A stretch of DNA of 64,000 bases, taken from positions 930,001-994,000 of the forward strand of contig NZ_CP108055.1 in NCBI RefSeq assembly GCF_036174265.1. Direction: 5' to 3'. Positions 35,559-43,967 of this stretch are shown here, piece by piece. Every line of letters starts with the position of its first letter. Positions within the stretch are counted from its first letter, which is position 1. Position numbers and translations under genes: made by a program. Source of the DNA: Streptomyces sp. NBC_00285. GTDB lineage: Bacteria; Actinomycetota; Actinomycetes; Streptomycetales; Streptomycetaceae. The notes under the pieces are model-generated. The model did not search any database. It saw only the letters and a program-made list of their open reading frames with translations, and was not told the origin of the DNA.

Positions 35559-36502
35559 GCGGGCCTCCCGGCGGCCTCGATGGTCTCGATCCCGGTCGTG
35601 GTGCCGTGGTACTCCACGGCATCCCTGGTCAGTTCCATGAACGCCTCCTCCAGCGAAACCGTCCGCGCGCTCAGCTCGAACAGCGCGATCCCGTGTTCGG
35701 CCGCCTTCAGCCCGATCTCGCGGGCACTCAGGCCGGTCACCTGAAGCTCCTCGGAGCCGATCCGGCCGGTGACGTCGACGCCCGGCCCGGCCAGCACGTC
35801 CCGCAGCCGCGCCGGGTCCTGGGCCGCGACGTTCACCATGTCGCCGCCCGCCTCGCGGATGAGATCCGCCACGGTCGTGTCGGCCAGCAGCCGACCGCGC
35901 CCCACGACGATCAGGTGGTCCGCCACCAGCGCCATCTCGCTCATCAGGTGCGAGGACACGAACACCGTCCGCCCCTCGTCGGCGAGCCCCTTCAGCAGGT
36001 TGCGGATCCAGAGCACGCCCTCCGGGTCCAGCCCGTTGACCGGTTCGTCCAGCATCACCGTCTGCGGATCGCCGAGCAGGGCCGCGGCGATGCCGAGCCG
36101 CTGGCCCATGCCGAGGGAGAAGGCACCGGCCCGCTTCTTCGCCACGGTGTCCAGTCCCGCGAGGCCGATGACCTCGTCGACCCGGCGGCCCGGAATGCCA
36201 TGGGTCAGCGCGAGGGCTTTGAGGTGGTTGTACGCGGAGCGGCCCGGGTGGATCGACTTCGCCTCCAGGAGCGCGCCGACCTCCTGGAGCGGCGCCTGGT
36301 GGCGGGCGTAGTGATGGCCGTTGACGGTGACGGAGCCGCTCGTCGGGGCGTCGAGGCCGACGATCATGCGCATGGTCGTGGACTTGCCCGCGCCGTTGGG
36401 CCCCAGGAAGCCGGTCACCGTGCCCGGCTTCACGACGAAGTCCAGCCCGTCGACAGCCGTCTTCTCGCCGTATTTCTTGGTCAACTGCCGTGCGTCGATC
36501 AT
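35555..36502 (-). CDS. ABC transporter ATP-binding protein
   Basis: 315 residues. Walker A GPNGAGKST (about 37-45), Q-loop region, signature FSLGMGQRLGIAAALL (a variant of LSGGQ), Walker B VMLDEPVNGLDP and H-loop VSSHLMSE. A C-terminal domain of about 90 residues is typical of DrrA/CcmA-like exporters paired with ABC-2 permeases. First gene of the four-gene unit 36502-32743. Substrate unknown; antimicrobial resistance or lipid export are the common roles. Confidence 0.94.
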   Translation of the reverse strand: MIDARQLTKKYGEKTAVDGLDFVVKPGTVTGFLGPNGAGKSTTMRMIVGLDAPTSGSVTVNGHHYARHQAPLQEVGALLEAKSIHPGRSAYNHLKALALTHGIPGRRVDEVIGLAGLDTVAKKRAGAFSLGMGQRLGIAAALLGDPQTVMLDEPVNGLDPEGVLWIRNLLKGLADEGRTVFVSSHLMSEMALVADHLIVVGRGRLLADTTVADLIREAGGDMVNVAAQDPARLRDVLAGPGVDVTGRIGSEELQVTGLSAREIGLKAAEHGIALFELSARTVSLEEAFMELTRDAVEYHGTTTGIETIEAAGRPA

Positions 36503-36763
36503 GCGCGTTCTTTCTCTCGGGTCCGGCGTCCGTCACTTCGGCGCCGCACCGGTAACGCTAGGTGCCGAATCACCCCGGTCCGGTGGTACCGGGAGGCTGA
36601 CCTGCGCCGTACTGGTGGTACCGCGGTACTACGCACCCACCTGCGGTGCTGTCCCGTGTTCGTGGACTCCGCCGTGGCCGCGGCAGGCATCCGGCCACCG
36701 CGGAGCGCGACCTACCCACGCCGCACCGGCGAGGCGGTTACGGTGCCTCGAAGACCGGGTCGT

Positions 36764-38260
36764 TCATTCCTCGGGTCCGGTCACCTCGAGGGACGGCGCC
36801 CAGCGCGGGATCTCACCCCTCCCGGAGACCAGGCGGATGTTCTTGCTGTAGCCGTACTCGCGCAGGGTTTCCGCCGCGGTCTCCCGGCCGAAGCCGCTCG
36901 CACCGACACCGCCGAACGGCGCGCCCGTGAAATTCCGGTTGTAGTTGTTCACGAAGACGAACCCGGTGTGCAGGGCGCGGCTGACCCGCAGCGCGCGCTC
37001 GGAATTCGGCGTGAACACTGCGGCGACCAGGCCGAAGTCGGTGCCGTTGGCAATCCTGACGGCCTCGTCCTCGTCGCGGAACGGGATCATCGAGATGACC
37101 GGGCCGAAGATCTCCTCCTGCGCTATGCGCATGTCCGGGCGAACGCCGGTGAAAAGCGTCGGCGCGACGTAGAAGCCGCCCGCCAGCTCCGGATCGTCGG
37201 GGAGCGGCGCCTGTGCGGCGATCGTGGCCCCCTCCTGGACGCCGATGTCGATGTAGTCCAGCACCCGCTTGCGCTGGGCGGCGGACACCATCGGTCCGAT
37301 GTGTGTGCCAGGGTCGGCGCCGTTGCCGACACGCAGCCGCTTCACCGCGTTGCCGTAGCGGCGCGCGACCTCGTCGTAGATGTCGGCGTGTACCAGGACG
37401 CGGGACGCCGAAGTGCAGGCCTCACCCTGGTTGAAGAGACCTCCCTCGATCGCCCACGGCAGCGCCAGGTCGAGGTCCGCGTCCTCGAAGATGATGAACG
37501 GGTCCTTGCCGCCGAGCTCCATCAGGGTCGGTGTCAGGTTGTCGGCCGCCGTCTTGATGACGGAGACGCCGGTGGTGGGCGACCCGGTGAACGAGACCTT
37601 GCCGACGAGCGGGTGCCCTGCGAGCTGCGATCCGATCGGACCGGTGCCAGGAATGATGTGCACCACGTCGTCGGGCAGGACGGACTGGATGATCTCCACC
37701 ATGCGCAGGGCCGACAGCGGGGCCTGCTCCGGCGGCTTGATCACCACCGCGTTGCCGACGGCCAGCGCCGGGGCCAGCTTGCTCGCGGTGTGAATCGGCG
37801 GCCAGTTGAACGGCACGATCGCGCCGATGACGCCGTAGGGTTCGAGCACCGTGATGTCCAGCAGACTTCCGCCGTCATTGACCTGGCCGGGCATGGAGTC
37901 GCACAGGCTCGCGAAGTACTCGAAGATCCCGATCGCCGCGTTCACGTCCCAATTGCGTGCCTGGGAAAGGGGTTTGCCGTTGTCACTGCACTCCAGGACC
38001 GCGATCTCGTCGGCGTGCTCGCGCACCGCCTGGGCGACCTTCCGCAGCCAGCTGCCGCGTTCGCGGGCGGTGCGGGTCTTCCAGGAGAAGTGCGCGTCGT
38101 AGGCCGTCTGGACAGCCTGGTCGACTTCCTTGTCGCCTGCGCCCTGCACGACGGCAAGCGGCGCGCCGGTCGCGGGGTTGTCGACGGTGAACTGATCGGC
38201 GGCGTCCTCGGACGACCACCGGGTGCGGATCGTGCGTTCGGGTTGTGACGACCTTGCCAT
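36764..38260 (-). CDS. NAD(P)+-dependent aldehyde dehydrogenase
   Basis: 498 residues from the ATG at 38260, which follows GGAG with 7-bp spacing. ALDH motifs: VPFNWPPIHTASKLAPALAVGN (Asn of the oxyanion hole in FNW), KPPEQAPLSALR, FTGSPTTG, catalytic Glu in LMELGGKDPFIIF, catalytic Cys in NQGEACTSASR, and EEIFGPVISM. It oxidises an aldehyde to an acid. The same frame stays open with coding bias a further 73 codons upstream (next entry), so the true protein may be longer. A promoter overlapped by a MarR-type operator lies at 38642-38678; the same operator lies at the MarR gene 39942. Confidence 0.93.
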   Translation of the reverse strand: MARSSQPERTIRTRWSSEDAADQFTVDNPATGAPLAVVQGAGDKEVDQAVQTAYDAHFSWKTRTARERGSWLRKVAQAVREHADEIAVLECSDNGKPLSQARNWDVNAAIGIFEYFASLCDSMPGQVNDGGSLLDITVLEPYGVIGAIVPFNWPPIHTASKLAPALAVGNAVVIKPPEQAPLSALRMVEIIQSVLPDDVVHIIPGTGPIGSQLAGHPLVGKVSFTGSPTTGVSVIKTAADNLTPTLMELGGKDPFIIFEDADLDLALPWAIEGGLFNQGEACTSASRVLVHADIYDEVARRYGNAVKRLRVGNGADPGTHIGPMVSAAQRKRVLDYIDIGVQEGATIAAQAPLPDDPELAGGFYVAPTLFTGVRPDMRIAQEEIFGPVISMIPFRDEDEAVRIANGTDFGLVAAVFTPNSERALRVSRALHTGFVFVNNYNRNFTGAPFGGVGASGFGRETAAETLREYGYSKNIRLVSGRGEIPRWAPSLEVTGPEE

Positions 38261-38479
38261 GGCTCTGCTCCGTTCAAGGATTTTGCTGCGGGGTGACGAC
38301 TCGCTCGCCGGATGCAGCAACCGTCGCTTGGTGATGGCCCCCCAGGGCGTGAGAACGATCTGGCCGTTCGTGTCTCGGCGGGCGAACTCCGCCCCGGTGG
38401 CCTGATCGACGGTGACCACCTGGTTTCCGTCCTGCCCGATGGCTCCGTCGCGCGTGATCGTCGGGGTGTTATTGATCAT
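38261..38479 (-). other. coding-like in-frame extension before the ALDH (73 codons)
   Basis: From an ATG at 38479, preceded by GTGGGAAAG, a frame runs without stop into the ALDH. Third positions are strongly G/C and the translation (MINNTPTITRDGAIGQDGNQ at the start, then an acidic/polar stretch and a basic AITKRRLLHP) is not low-complexity junk. ALDHs do not normally carry such a leader. It could be an N-terminal domain, a former separate small gene fused by loss of its stop, or a leader peptide. Not recognised. Confidence 0.4.
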
Positions 38480-38641
38480 GAACTTTCCCACTTTCTTGGG
38501 ACCGCCGGCATCCGGGCAGCACCCTGCGGGTGGTGGCAGATGGGGGGCACGGTCGTCGGCACGACGAAGGGCTGCCGCGCGACAGCGGGGGTGCGCCGAC
38601 ACGAATGACTTCAGCGAAGACTCACGAGCCTGGCAAGCATT

Positions 38642-38678
38642 AGACTATCAATCAGCTGTTTAGTATCAAGCGTTTGAT
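38642..38678 (-). promoter_or_regulatory. ALDH promoter overlapped by a MarR-type operator
   Basis: On the minus strand, TTGATA (38669-38664) and TAGTCT (38647-38642) are spaced by 16 bp, a good sigma-70-like promoter. The palindrome ATCAAGCGTTTGAT at 38665-38678 covers the -35 box and matches 12 of 14 bases of the site at 39901-39914 in front of the MarR gene. Confidence 0.65.
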
Positions 38679-38699
38679 GGATAGCAAGATTCTTGTGGC

Positions 38700-39077
38700 T
38701 CGGCGAATCCCCGGGAACGTCACAACCCGAACCGCCTGAGCGGCGGGCGGGCGAACAGGGCCTCGGGTTCCGCCCGTAATCGAGCGTGATCACCCGCGAG
38801 CCGGCGGTGGTGAACACGCACCGCGGTTTCTCACGTCGGGCTCCCCCGGTCCGGGGATTGCCGGTTCAGGCCAACGAGCCGGAGCACCGCTCCCAGTTCA
38901 CCGACAACCGGATCGAGCACCGCCTCCCGCACCGCACCCTCGTCCAGTTCGGCATCTGCCCACCAACGAGAACTGCCACCAGGTGCGCACATCGTGCCGG
39001 CCGACCCGAACGGAGCAGGCAGCCGACCGGCGGGCAGACGGCCAGCGACACTCGCCTACCCGCCGGCTGTCACTGCC
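38700..39077. other. 378-bp gap, nothing recognised
   Basis: Short Arg/Pro-rich frames on both strands, none with a family signature or a ribosome binding site. Probably debris between the ALDH promoter and the SDR 3' end. Confidence 0.5.
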
Positions 39078-39884
39078 CTAGTCCTGCGGCTCCATGTAGC
39101 GAGCCGCGGGTGTCGGCTGGTTGCCGCCCGTAACGAAAGCGGCCTCTGAGGCGAGCAAGGCGTCCAGGGCTGAGTCCTGGCCCTCCAGACCAGGGGCACA
39201 GACGGTCTCACCGAGGCGCAGCCCGGCCAGGCTGGCCGCTGCGACGTCCTCGGGCGACATCGCCCAGGGGATGCTGCGGCCGGCGCCGCTGTTCCACTCT
39301 GTTGCCACAACGCCGGGGCACACCACCTGGACGCGAACCGGGGTGTCGGCGAGCTCACCGGCGAGGGTGCGCGTGAAGCCCAAGACGGCGGACTTCGCGG
39401 CGACATACAAGGTGCGCCGGGGTGCTCGCGAGTCAGCAAGGCCCGCACTGAACGCGAGGAGCGAGGCGACGGTGACGATCACACCTTCGCCCGCAGCGAG
39501 CATTCCGGGGAGTGCGGCGTGGACCAGCCGGACGGGGGCGACGGCGTTGAGGGTGAGCAGGCGGTCGATGTCGGCAGGGTCGACGTCGACGAGCGGGGCA
39601 TAGCCGCCGGCGCCGGCATTGCTGATCAGCATGCGCACGTCCCCGGCGGCCAGCCGGTCGGTGACAGCGGCGATGCCGTCATGGGCCATGAGGTCGGCGG
39701 GCAGCACCTCGGCGGCTGCTCCATGAGCGCGGAGTTCCTGGGCGAGATCGGCGAGCCGGTCGGCGCGTCGCGCGACCAGGACGAGGTCGTGATCGTCCGC
39801 CAGGAGACGGGCATAGGCGGCGCCGATGCCGGAGGAGGCGCCAGTGATCAAAGCGAGGGGGCGAGTCATGGGACCAGGGTTCAT
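39078..39884 (-). CDS. SDR-family oxidoreductase
   Basis: 268 residues from the ATG at 39884; an ATG at 39869 (MTRPLALITGASSGIG) is also possible and would fit the family more tightly. Motifs: TGASSGIG, SNAGAGGYAPL (NAG), SLLAFSAG, catalytic YVAAKSAVLGF and PGVVATEW. This is the DltE/YdfG-like subgroup. Divergent from the MarR at 39942 with the operator 39901-39914 between, so it should be under that regulator, together with the ALDH. Confidence 0.9.
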   Translation of the reverse strand: MNPGPMTRPLALITGASSGIGAAYARLLADDHDLVLVARRADRLADLAQELRAHGAAAEVLPADLMAHDGIAAVTDRLAAGDVRMLISNAGAGGYAPLVDVDPADIDRLLTLNAVAPVRLVHAALPGMLAAGEGVIVTVASLLAFSAGLADSRAPRRTLYVAAKSAVLGFTRTLAGELADTPVRVQVVCPGVVATEWNSGAGRSIPWAMSPEDVAAASLAGLRLGETVCAPGLEGQDSALDALLASEAAFVTGGNQPTPAARYMEPQD

Positions 39885-39900
39885 CAACCTCTAGGCACAT

Positions 39901-39914
39901 GTCAAACACTTGAT
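39901..39914. promoter_or_regulatory. MarR-type operator between SDR and MarR genes
   Basis: GTCAAACACTTGAT, matching the reverse complement of the ALDH site in 12 of 14 positions. It is part of a wider inverted repeat ACACTT-N10-AAGTGT at 39906-39927. Confidence 0.65.
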
Positions 39915-39941
39915 AGTTGTGAAGTGTCGTATCCTCCTCGC

Positions 39942-40415
39942 GTGATACGCAATGATGAGGAGCCGGTCGGGCTCGGCGCGCTTGACCGGGTGACCTGGGC
40001 GTTGCGCCGTGCGGAGTTGGCGGTGCAGAGCCTCAAGGAGCAGCGACTGCGCCCGCTGGGCATGGCGGCGGCGCACTACACGCTCCTGATCTCCGTGCAC
40101 GACGAGCCAGGGCTGACCGGCGCCGAACTCGCCCGCCGCCTCAACGTGACGCCACAGGCCATTGCCTCACTGGTGGCGCGCCTGGAGGGCCGCGGGCAGT
40201 TGGAGAGACGTGAGCATTCGCGCCACCGGCACATCCAGGAGCTGCACCTCACCGATGCCGGGCGGGAGGCGTTGCGCGCGGCCGACGCAGTGATCGCCGG
40301 CATCGAGCGGCAGGTCACCGATGGTCTCGGCTCGGAGACAGCACACCTGCGAGCACTGCTCGACCAAGTGACCGAGGCGGTTCGCAAGGTCTCGGCCCAC
40401 GGCCCCGTCGACTGA
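39942..40415 (+). CDS. MarR-family regulator
   Basis: 157 residues from a GTG at 39942 after CCTCCTCGC. Winged helix at about 45-110: LTGAELARRLNVTPQAIASLVARLEGRGQLER is the HTH and HSRHRHIQELHLTDAG the wing. Divergent from the SDR and sharing an operator motif with the ALDH promoter 1.2 kb away. Likely represses SDR, itself and ALDH until it binds an aldehyde-, phenol- or oxidant-type ligand; the ligand class is inference. Confidence 0.9.
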   Translation: MIRNDEEPVGLGALDRVTWALRRAELAVQSLKEQRLRPLGMAAAHYTLLISVHDEPGLTGAELARRLNVTPQAIASLVARLEGRGQLERREHSRHRHIQELHLTDAGREALRAADAVIAGIERQVTDGLGSETAHLRALLDQVTEAVRKVSAHGPVD

Positions 40416-40443
40416 GCGTCCCCCCAAGCTGCGGTCTGAAGTC

Positions 40444-40830
40444 GTGATCGCACCGGCGTCGCTGCAACGGGTCACCGGCGCTCACCCGCGCCTGCTGGAC
40501 GCCGCCCTCGCCACCTTCGCGGGCGGTCTCGGCCTGCTGCCCCTGCTGTTCGGACGGTGGCCCGACGGCGTACACCCCTCGGGCGCCGACGCCATGGCCG
40601 CGACGGCTGCGTTCCTGCTTGTGCTGGCCCGCCGCCGGACACCGCTGCCCGTCCTGGCGCTGGCAGTGCTCGGGGAGGTTGCCTTCACCGTCATCGCGTC
40701 GTATCCGTCGCGGGTGCTGAAGATGGCCGCGTTGATCGCGGTCTACACCGTGGCCCGAACAGTCCGCCGGCGAATCGCCGTGATCGCCGTCTCGGGCACA
40801 GCCCTCGCCCTGTACCGAGGCCGCGGCCTG
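40444..40830 (+). pseudogene. histidine kinase N-terminal membrane domain, truncated
   Basis: From a GTG at 40444 the frame encodes about four membrane helices (ATFAGGLGLLPLLFGRW, AATAAFLLVLARRRTPLPVLALAVLG, AALIAVYTVARTVRRRIAVIAVSG) like the sensor domain of NarX-type kinases. After about codon 128 the sequence turns into Arg/Lys-rich text without HisKA or HATPase domains, although the frame stays open to 41067. The cytosolic kinase part is missing and no cognate response regulator is adjacent. The 178 bp to the next gene hold nothing recognised. Confidence 0.65.
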
Positions 40831-41008
40831 CATGACGGCGCCAGGTGCCCGTCAACTGCCGGACGGCGGCTGTATGAGGCTCACACGCCAGGCCTTCCGG
40901 ACGCAGCCAAGGGCCGCGTCCGGAAGAACCGCCACTACGACGGCACGACGCAACGGGGACAACTGCCGGAGGAGGCGCACCAACGCCTCTCTGCGAAGCC
41001 CACCCGGA

Positions 41009-41494
41009 TCACGCCACTCCGGAGTCCGCACCACGCATATCCAACGGCGGCAAGGCATCAGGATTGAGCTCGGCAAGCACGTGGAGCAGCAAGGAATGAA
41101 TTGCCGCCCGCTCGGCGGGAGCGAGGACCGCGAGCGCCTCCGTGTCCAGTCGCTCCACCAGTTCCCGCGCCCGGCCGGCGAGCTTCGCGCCACTGTCGGT
41201 GATGGTCAGCCGCACGGTTCTCCGGTTCGAAGGATGCTCGCGGCGCACCAGAAGGCCGCGGTCGACCAGCGCATTGACGGCGGCACCCATGGACTGGGGA
41301 GTCAAGCCGGTCCGACGCGCGATTTCCGCGGCGGAGATTCCCGGCGTCCAGCCGACGTGCTGCAACGCGTTGTGCTGCGCCGCCGTGAGGTCGAGCGAAC
41401 GCAACGCCCTCTCGAGCCGCGTTCCCATCACGTGGACCACCTGCCACGCCAGGTAGCCCATGCGCGTGGACGGATCTGCGTGCGTGCGGCTCAC
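41009..41494 (-). CDS. MarR-family regulator (paralogue of the one at 42770)
   Basis: 161 residues from a GTG at 41494, preceded by GGAG with 6-bp spacing; a longer frame to 41548 would overlap the operator repeats. HTH: ISAAEIARRTGLTPQSMGAAVNALVDRGLLVRR with wing HPSNRRTVRLTITDSG. It shares GYLAWQ, LERALR, AQHNALQ, WTPG and QSMGAAV with the protein at 42770. Divergent from the membrane protein at 41579, its probable target. Confidence 0.92.
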   Translation of the reverse strand: MSRTHADPSTRMGYLAWQVVHVMGTRLERALRSLDLTAAQHNALQHVGWTPGISAAEIARRTGLTPQSMGAAVNALVDRGLLVRREHPSNRRTVRLTITDSGAKLAGRARELVERLDTEALAVLAPAERAAIHSLLLHVLAELNPDALPPLDMRGADSGVA

Positions 41495-41510
41495 GAGCGG
41501 CTCCGACAGT

Positions 41511-41551
41511 AAGGTACCTGATATTTCTATGGTACAACTATAAGGCACCTT
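41511..41551. promoter_or_regulatory. paired MarR-type repeats between MarR 41494 and the membrane protein 41579
   Basis: AAGGTACCT at 41511-41519 and AAGGCACCTT at 41542-41551 are near-palindromes 31 bp apart; an inverted pair GTACC-N12-GGTAC spans 41514-41535. The whole stretch is unusually A/T-rich for this window, as expected for a divergent promoter. Confidence 0.55.
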
Positions 41552-41578
41552 CCAATTAGAGACGGAGAGCCTTCTCCC

Positions 41579-42631
41579 ATGTCCACATCACCCACCACTT
41601 CCACCGAGGCGCGCCCTGCGCCCCATCACCACGCGATGGACGCCGCTCCAGCGCCGCAAGGTGCCACCGGAGCGAAGGGAGTTCTGCTGCCGGTCGCGAT
41701 CGTGCTGGTCATCGGCTCGATCTTCGTCAGCGTGTTCCTGGCCGCCTTCCACGCCCCCCGGCCTCACAACCTTCCGGTCGCCGTCGTCGGGACGACCCAA
41801 CGGCTCGAACAGGTCACCGGAGGGCTGGAACTCGGGCTGCCCGGCGGCTTCGAGGTGAAGCGCTACGCCGACGAGAACACGGCCCGCCGCGCGCTGCAGG
41901 ACCGCAAGGTGTACGCCGCCTATGTCACCGGCCCCGGGAAGTCCGCCACACTGCTGTACGCCGGAGCCAACGGCCCTTCGGTGACCTCGACGGTCACCGG
42001 CGCCTTCTCCGGTGTCGCCAAGGCGGACAATGACCGGCTGACCGTGCGCGACCTCGTGCCGGCCTCGGCGGGCGACACCCGCGGCATGTCGGTGTTCTAC
42101 GCCGGGTTCGGCGTCGTACTGGCCGGATTCCTGTTCGGCATGATGACCTACCAGATGGCTCCACGACTGGAGTACCGGTGGAGGTTGGCCAGCCTGGCCT
42201 CCTTCAGCATCCTCGCCGGCGTCCTCGTGGCGGCGATGGCCGGCAGCCTCGGCTTCGCGGCACTACCCGGGCCCTTCCTGGGCATCGCGGGGATCATCGC
42301 CCTGATGGCCGCGGCCGTCGGCAGCGCGACCATGACGTTCATGCGTCTCTTCGGCCGCGCCGGGATGTCGCTGGCCGCCGTGGTCCTGCTGACCTTCGGC
42401 AACAGCACGAGCGGTGGCACGCTGCCCACCCCCTACCTGCCGGACTGGCTGCATCCGCTCTCGGAGGTCCTCCCGGTGGGAGTCGGCGTACGAGCCGTCC
42501 AGGGCTTGTCCCACTTCAACAACGACGGTCTCACCGCGGGTATCGTCGTCCTGGTGGCATGGATCCTCGTTGCCGCCGTGGTGCTCTTCTGGCTCGATGC
42601 CCGCGGACCTCGCCGCGCAGCCGTCGGCTGA
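41579..42631 (+). CDS. ABC-2/YhgE-Pip-like membrane protein (DUF3533-like)
   Basis: 350 residues. One N-terminal helix (LLPVAIVLVIGSIFVSVFLAAFHAP), an extracytoplasmic domain of about 130 residues beginning PVAVVGTTQRLEQV, then five C-terminal helices from MSVFYAGFGVVLAGFLFGMMTYQM to the end (IVVLVAWILVAAVVLFWL). This one-plus-five layout with a large outer loop is typical of ABC-2-like phage-infection-protein relatives. No ATPase is adjacent. The flanking MarR paralogues suggest inducible export. Ribosome binding site GGAGAG. Confidence 0.8.
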   Translation: MSTSPTTSTEARPAPHHHAMDAAPAPQGATGAKGVLLPVAIVLVIGSIFVSVFLAAFHAPRPHNLPVAVVGTTQRLEQVTGGLELGLPGGFEVKRYADENTARRALQDRKVYAAYVTGPGKSATLLYAGANGPSVTSTVTGAFSGVAKADNDRLTVRDLVPASAGDTRGMSVFYAGFGVVLAGFLFGMMTYQMAPRLEYRWRLASLASFSILAGVLVAAMAGSLGFAALPGPFLGIAGIIALMAAAVGSATMTFMRLFGRAGMSLAAVVLLTFGNSTSGGTLPTPYLPDWLHPLSEVLPVGVGVRAVQGLSHFNNDGLTAGIVVLVAWILVAAVVLFWLDARGPRRAAVG

Positions 42632-42769
42632 CCCGGCTCCTGCCCTGCCCTGTAGCCAGGCACCGTCCGTGGGGAACGGCAGAGATACCGGTCCATGGCA
42701 CGGGGACGCAGCTCGGCTGCCCGGTAACGCCCCGGCGAGCAACACACCTTGCTCTCGTAGACTGCGGCC

Positions 42770-43231
42770 GTGACCGATGCCGCGTTCCCCACCACCGGAT
42801 ACCTCGCCTGGCAGTTCTCCCAGATCATCGCCGGACGGCTGGAGCGGGCACTGCGCGCGGAAGACCTCACACTGGCGCAGCACAACGCTCTGCAGCAGGT
42901 CCTCTGGACGCCGGGTGTGTCCGCCGCCGAGATCGCGCGCCGCTCGGGCATCACGGCCCAGTCCATGGGAGCCGCAGTGAGTCAGCTCGTCGAGAGAGGA
43001 CTACTACGACGTGAGCCGCACCCGACCAGCCGCCGCAGCGTGCGCCTGTTCGCGACCACCGAGGGAGAGTCAACCGCCGCTCGTGCCGCTTCGATCGCCC
43101 AGCGGATCGAACGGGAGACGACCTCACCACTCTCCCCGGACGACAAGGACAGCATTCACGGTCTGCTCTACCGTTTGGTCGAGGAACTGAACCCCGATGC
43201 CCTCGCCATCGACAGTCGCCCCTTGAACTAG
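42770..43231 (+). CDS. MarR-family regulator
   Basis: 153 residues from a GTG at 42770. HTH VSAAEIARRSGITAQSMGAAVSQLVERGLLRREPHPTSRRSVRL, and a C-terminal helix ending EELNPDALAIDS that also closes its paralogue at 41009. It lies 138 bp after the membrane protein, same strand. Two close paralogues around one target suggest duplication and split control. Confidence 0.9.
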   Translation: MTDAAFPTTGYLAWQFSQIIAGRLERALRAEDLTLAQHNALQQVLWTPGVSAAEIARRSGITAQSMGAAVSQLVERGLLRREPHPTSRRSVRLFATTEGESTAARAASIAQRIERETTSPLSPDDKDSIHGLLYRLVEELNPDALAIDSRPLN

Positions 43232-43330
43232 CCCTGGAGCCCTGGCTGTCCAGCCGATGCCGTTGTCGGCTCCACCGCGTCGATGTGAGCACTGGACAAG
43301 AGACATGGAGAGGCTGAGCGACGGAGAGCC

Positions 43331-43960
43331 ATGAACCGTGCCAGAGGCCGTCAGCCGTCGAACGGATCCACCCGCGGTCGCCCCCGCAGCGCAGCCGTGG
43401 AACAGGCCATCCTGGAGGGAGTGATGACCCTCCTGGAGGACGGCGTGCCATTGGGCGATCTCTCCGTCGAGCGAATCGCCCGCACCGCCGGCGTCGGCAA
43501 AGCGGCCATCTACCGCCGCTGGAGCGACAAAGAGGATCTGTTCGTCGACGTCATACGCGCTGCCGAGTCCGCCGAACCCGAACTCCCCGGCACCTCGATG
43601 CGGGACGACCTCGTCGTTCTGCTGGAGTCACTGCGGCAGCGCAGCCTGGTCGGCTCCTTGTCGGCGATCCTGCACAACGCGCACGCCCTGACGAGGAGCA
43701 GCCCGAACATATGGGCCGCCTATCATGCCCACGTGATCACTCCCCGGCGTGACCTCGGACTGGCGATCCTCCGTCGAGGCCGGGCAAACGGGGAACTTCG
43801 TACGGACATCGACCTGGAACTGGCTGTCGAAATGTTCGTCGCTCCTCTGCTCATACGCTCGTTCGTCGGCCCCGAACCCGACCTCCCTGACGGAGTGGCC
43901 GAGCAGATCGTCGACACCGTGCTCCACGGTCTACGGCCCGTCAACTCCCCGAGCGCTTGA
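43331..43960 (+). CDS. TetR-family regulator
   Basis: 209 residues. N-terminal Arg-rich arm (RGRPRSAAVEQAILEG), HTH LSVERIARTAGVGKAAIYRRWSDKEDLFVDVI at about 47-78, and a TetR_C_16/11-like C-terminus. Its stop lies only a few bases before the integrase remnant, so its own target may have been lost on the downstream side. Ligand unknown. Confidence 0.92.
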   Translation: MNRARGRQPSNGSTRGRPRSAAVEQAILEGVMTLLEDGVPLGDLSVERIARTAGVGKAAIYRRWSDKEDLFVDVIRAAESAEPELPGTSMRDDLVVLLESLRQRSLVGSLSAILHNAHALTRSSPNIWAAYHAHVITPRRDLGLAILRRGRANGELRTDIDLELAVEMFVAPLLIRSFVGPEPDLPDGVAEQIVDTVLHGLRPVNSPSA

Positions 43961-43967
43961 TCAGGAT

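Noticed and set aside
34719..36536. 605-residue ABC permease with long N-terminus
   Set aside because: The upstream part is a shadow of the ATPase gene; GTG at 35558 with the overlapping stop is the natural start.
35606..38248. 880-codon plus-strand open frame
   Set aside because: Antisense to the ABC ATPase and ALDH; high GC keeps the frame open.
38261..38479. ALDH leader as a RiPP precursor or ATP-grasp target peptide
   Set aside because: No cysteine, no leader/core pattern, and no modifying enzyme adjacent; kept only as an unexplained extension.
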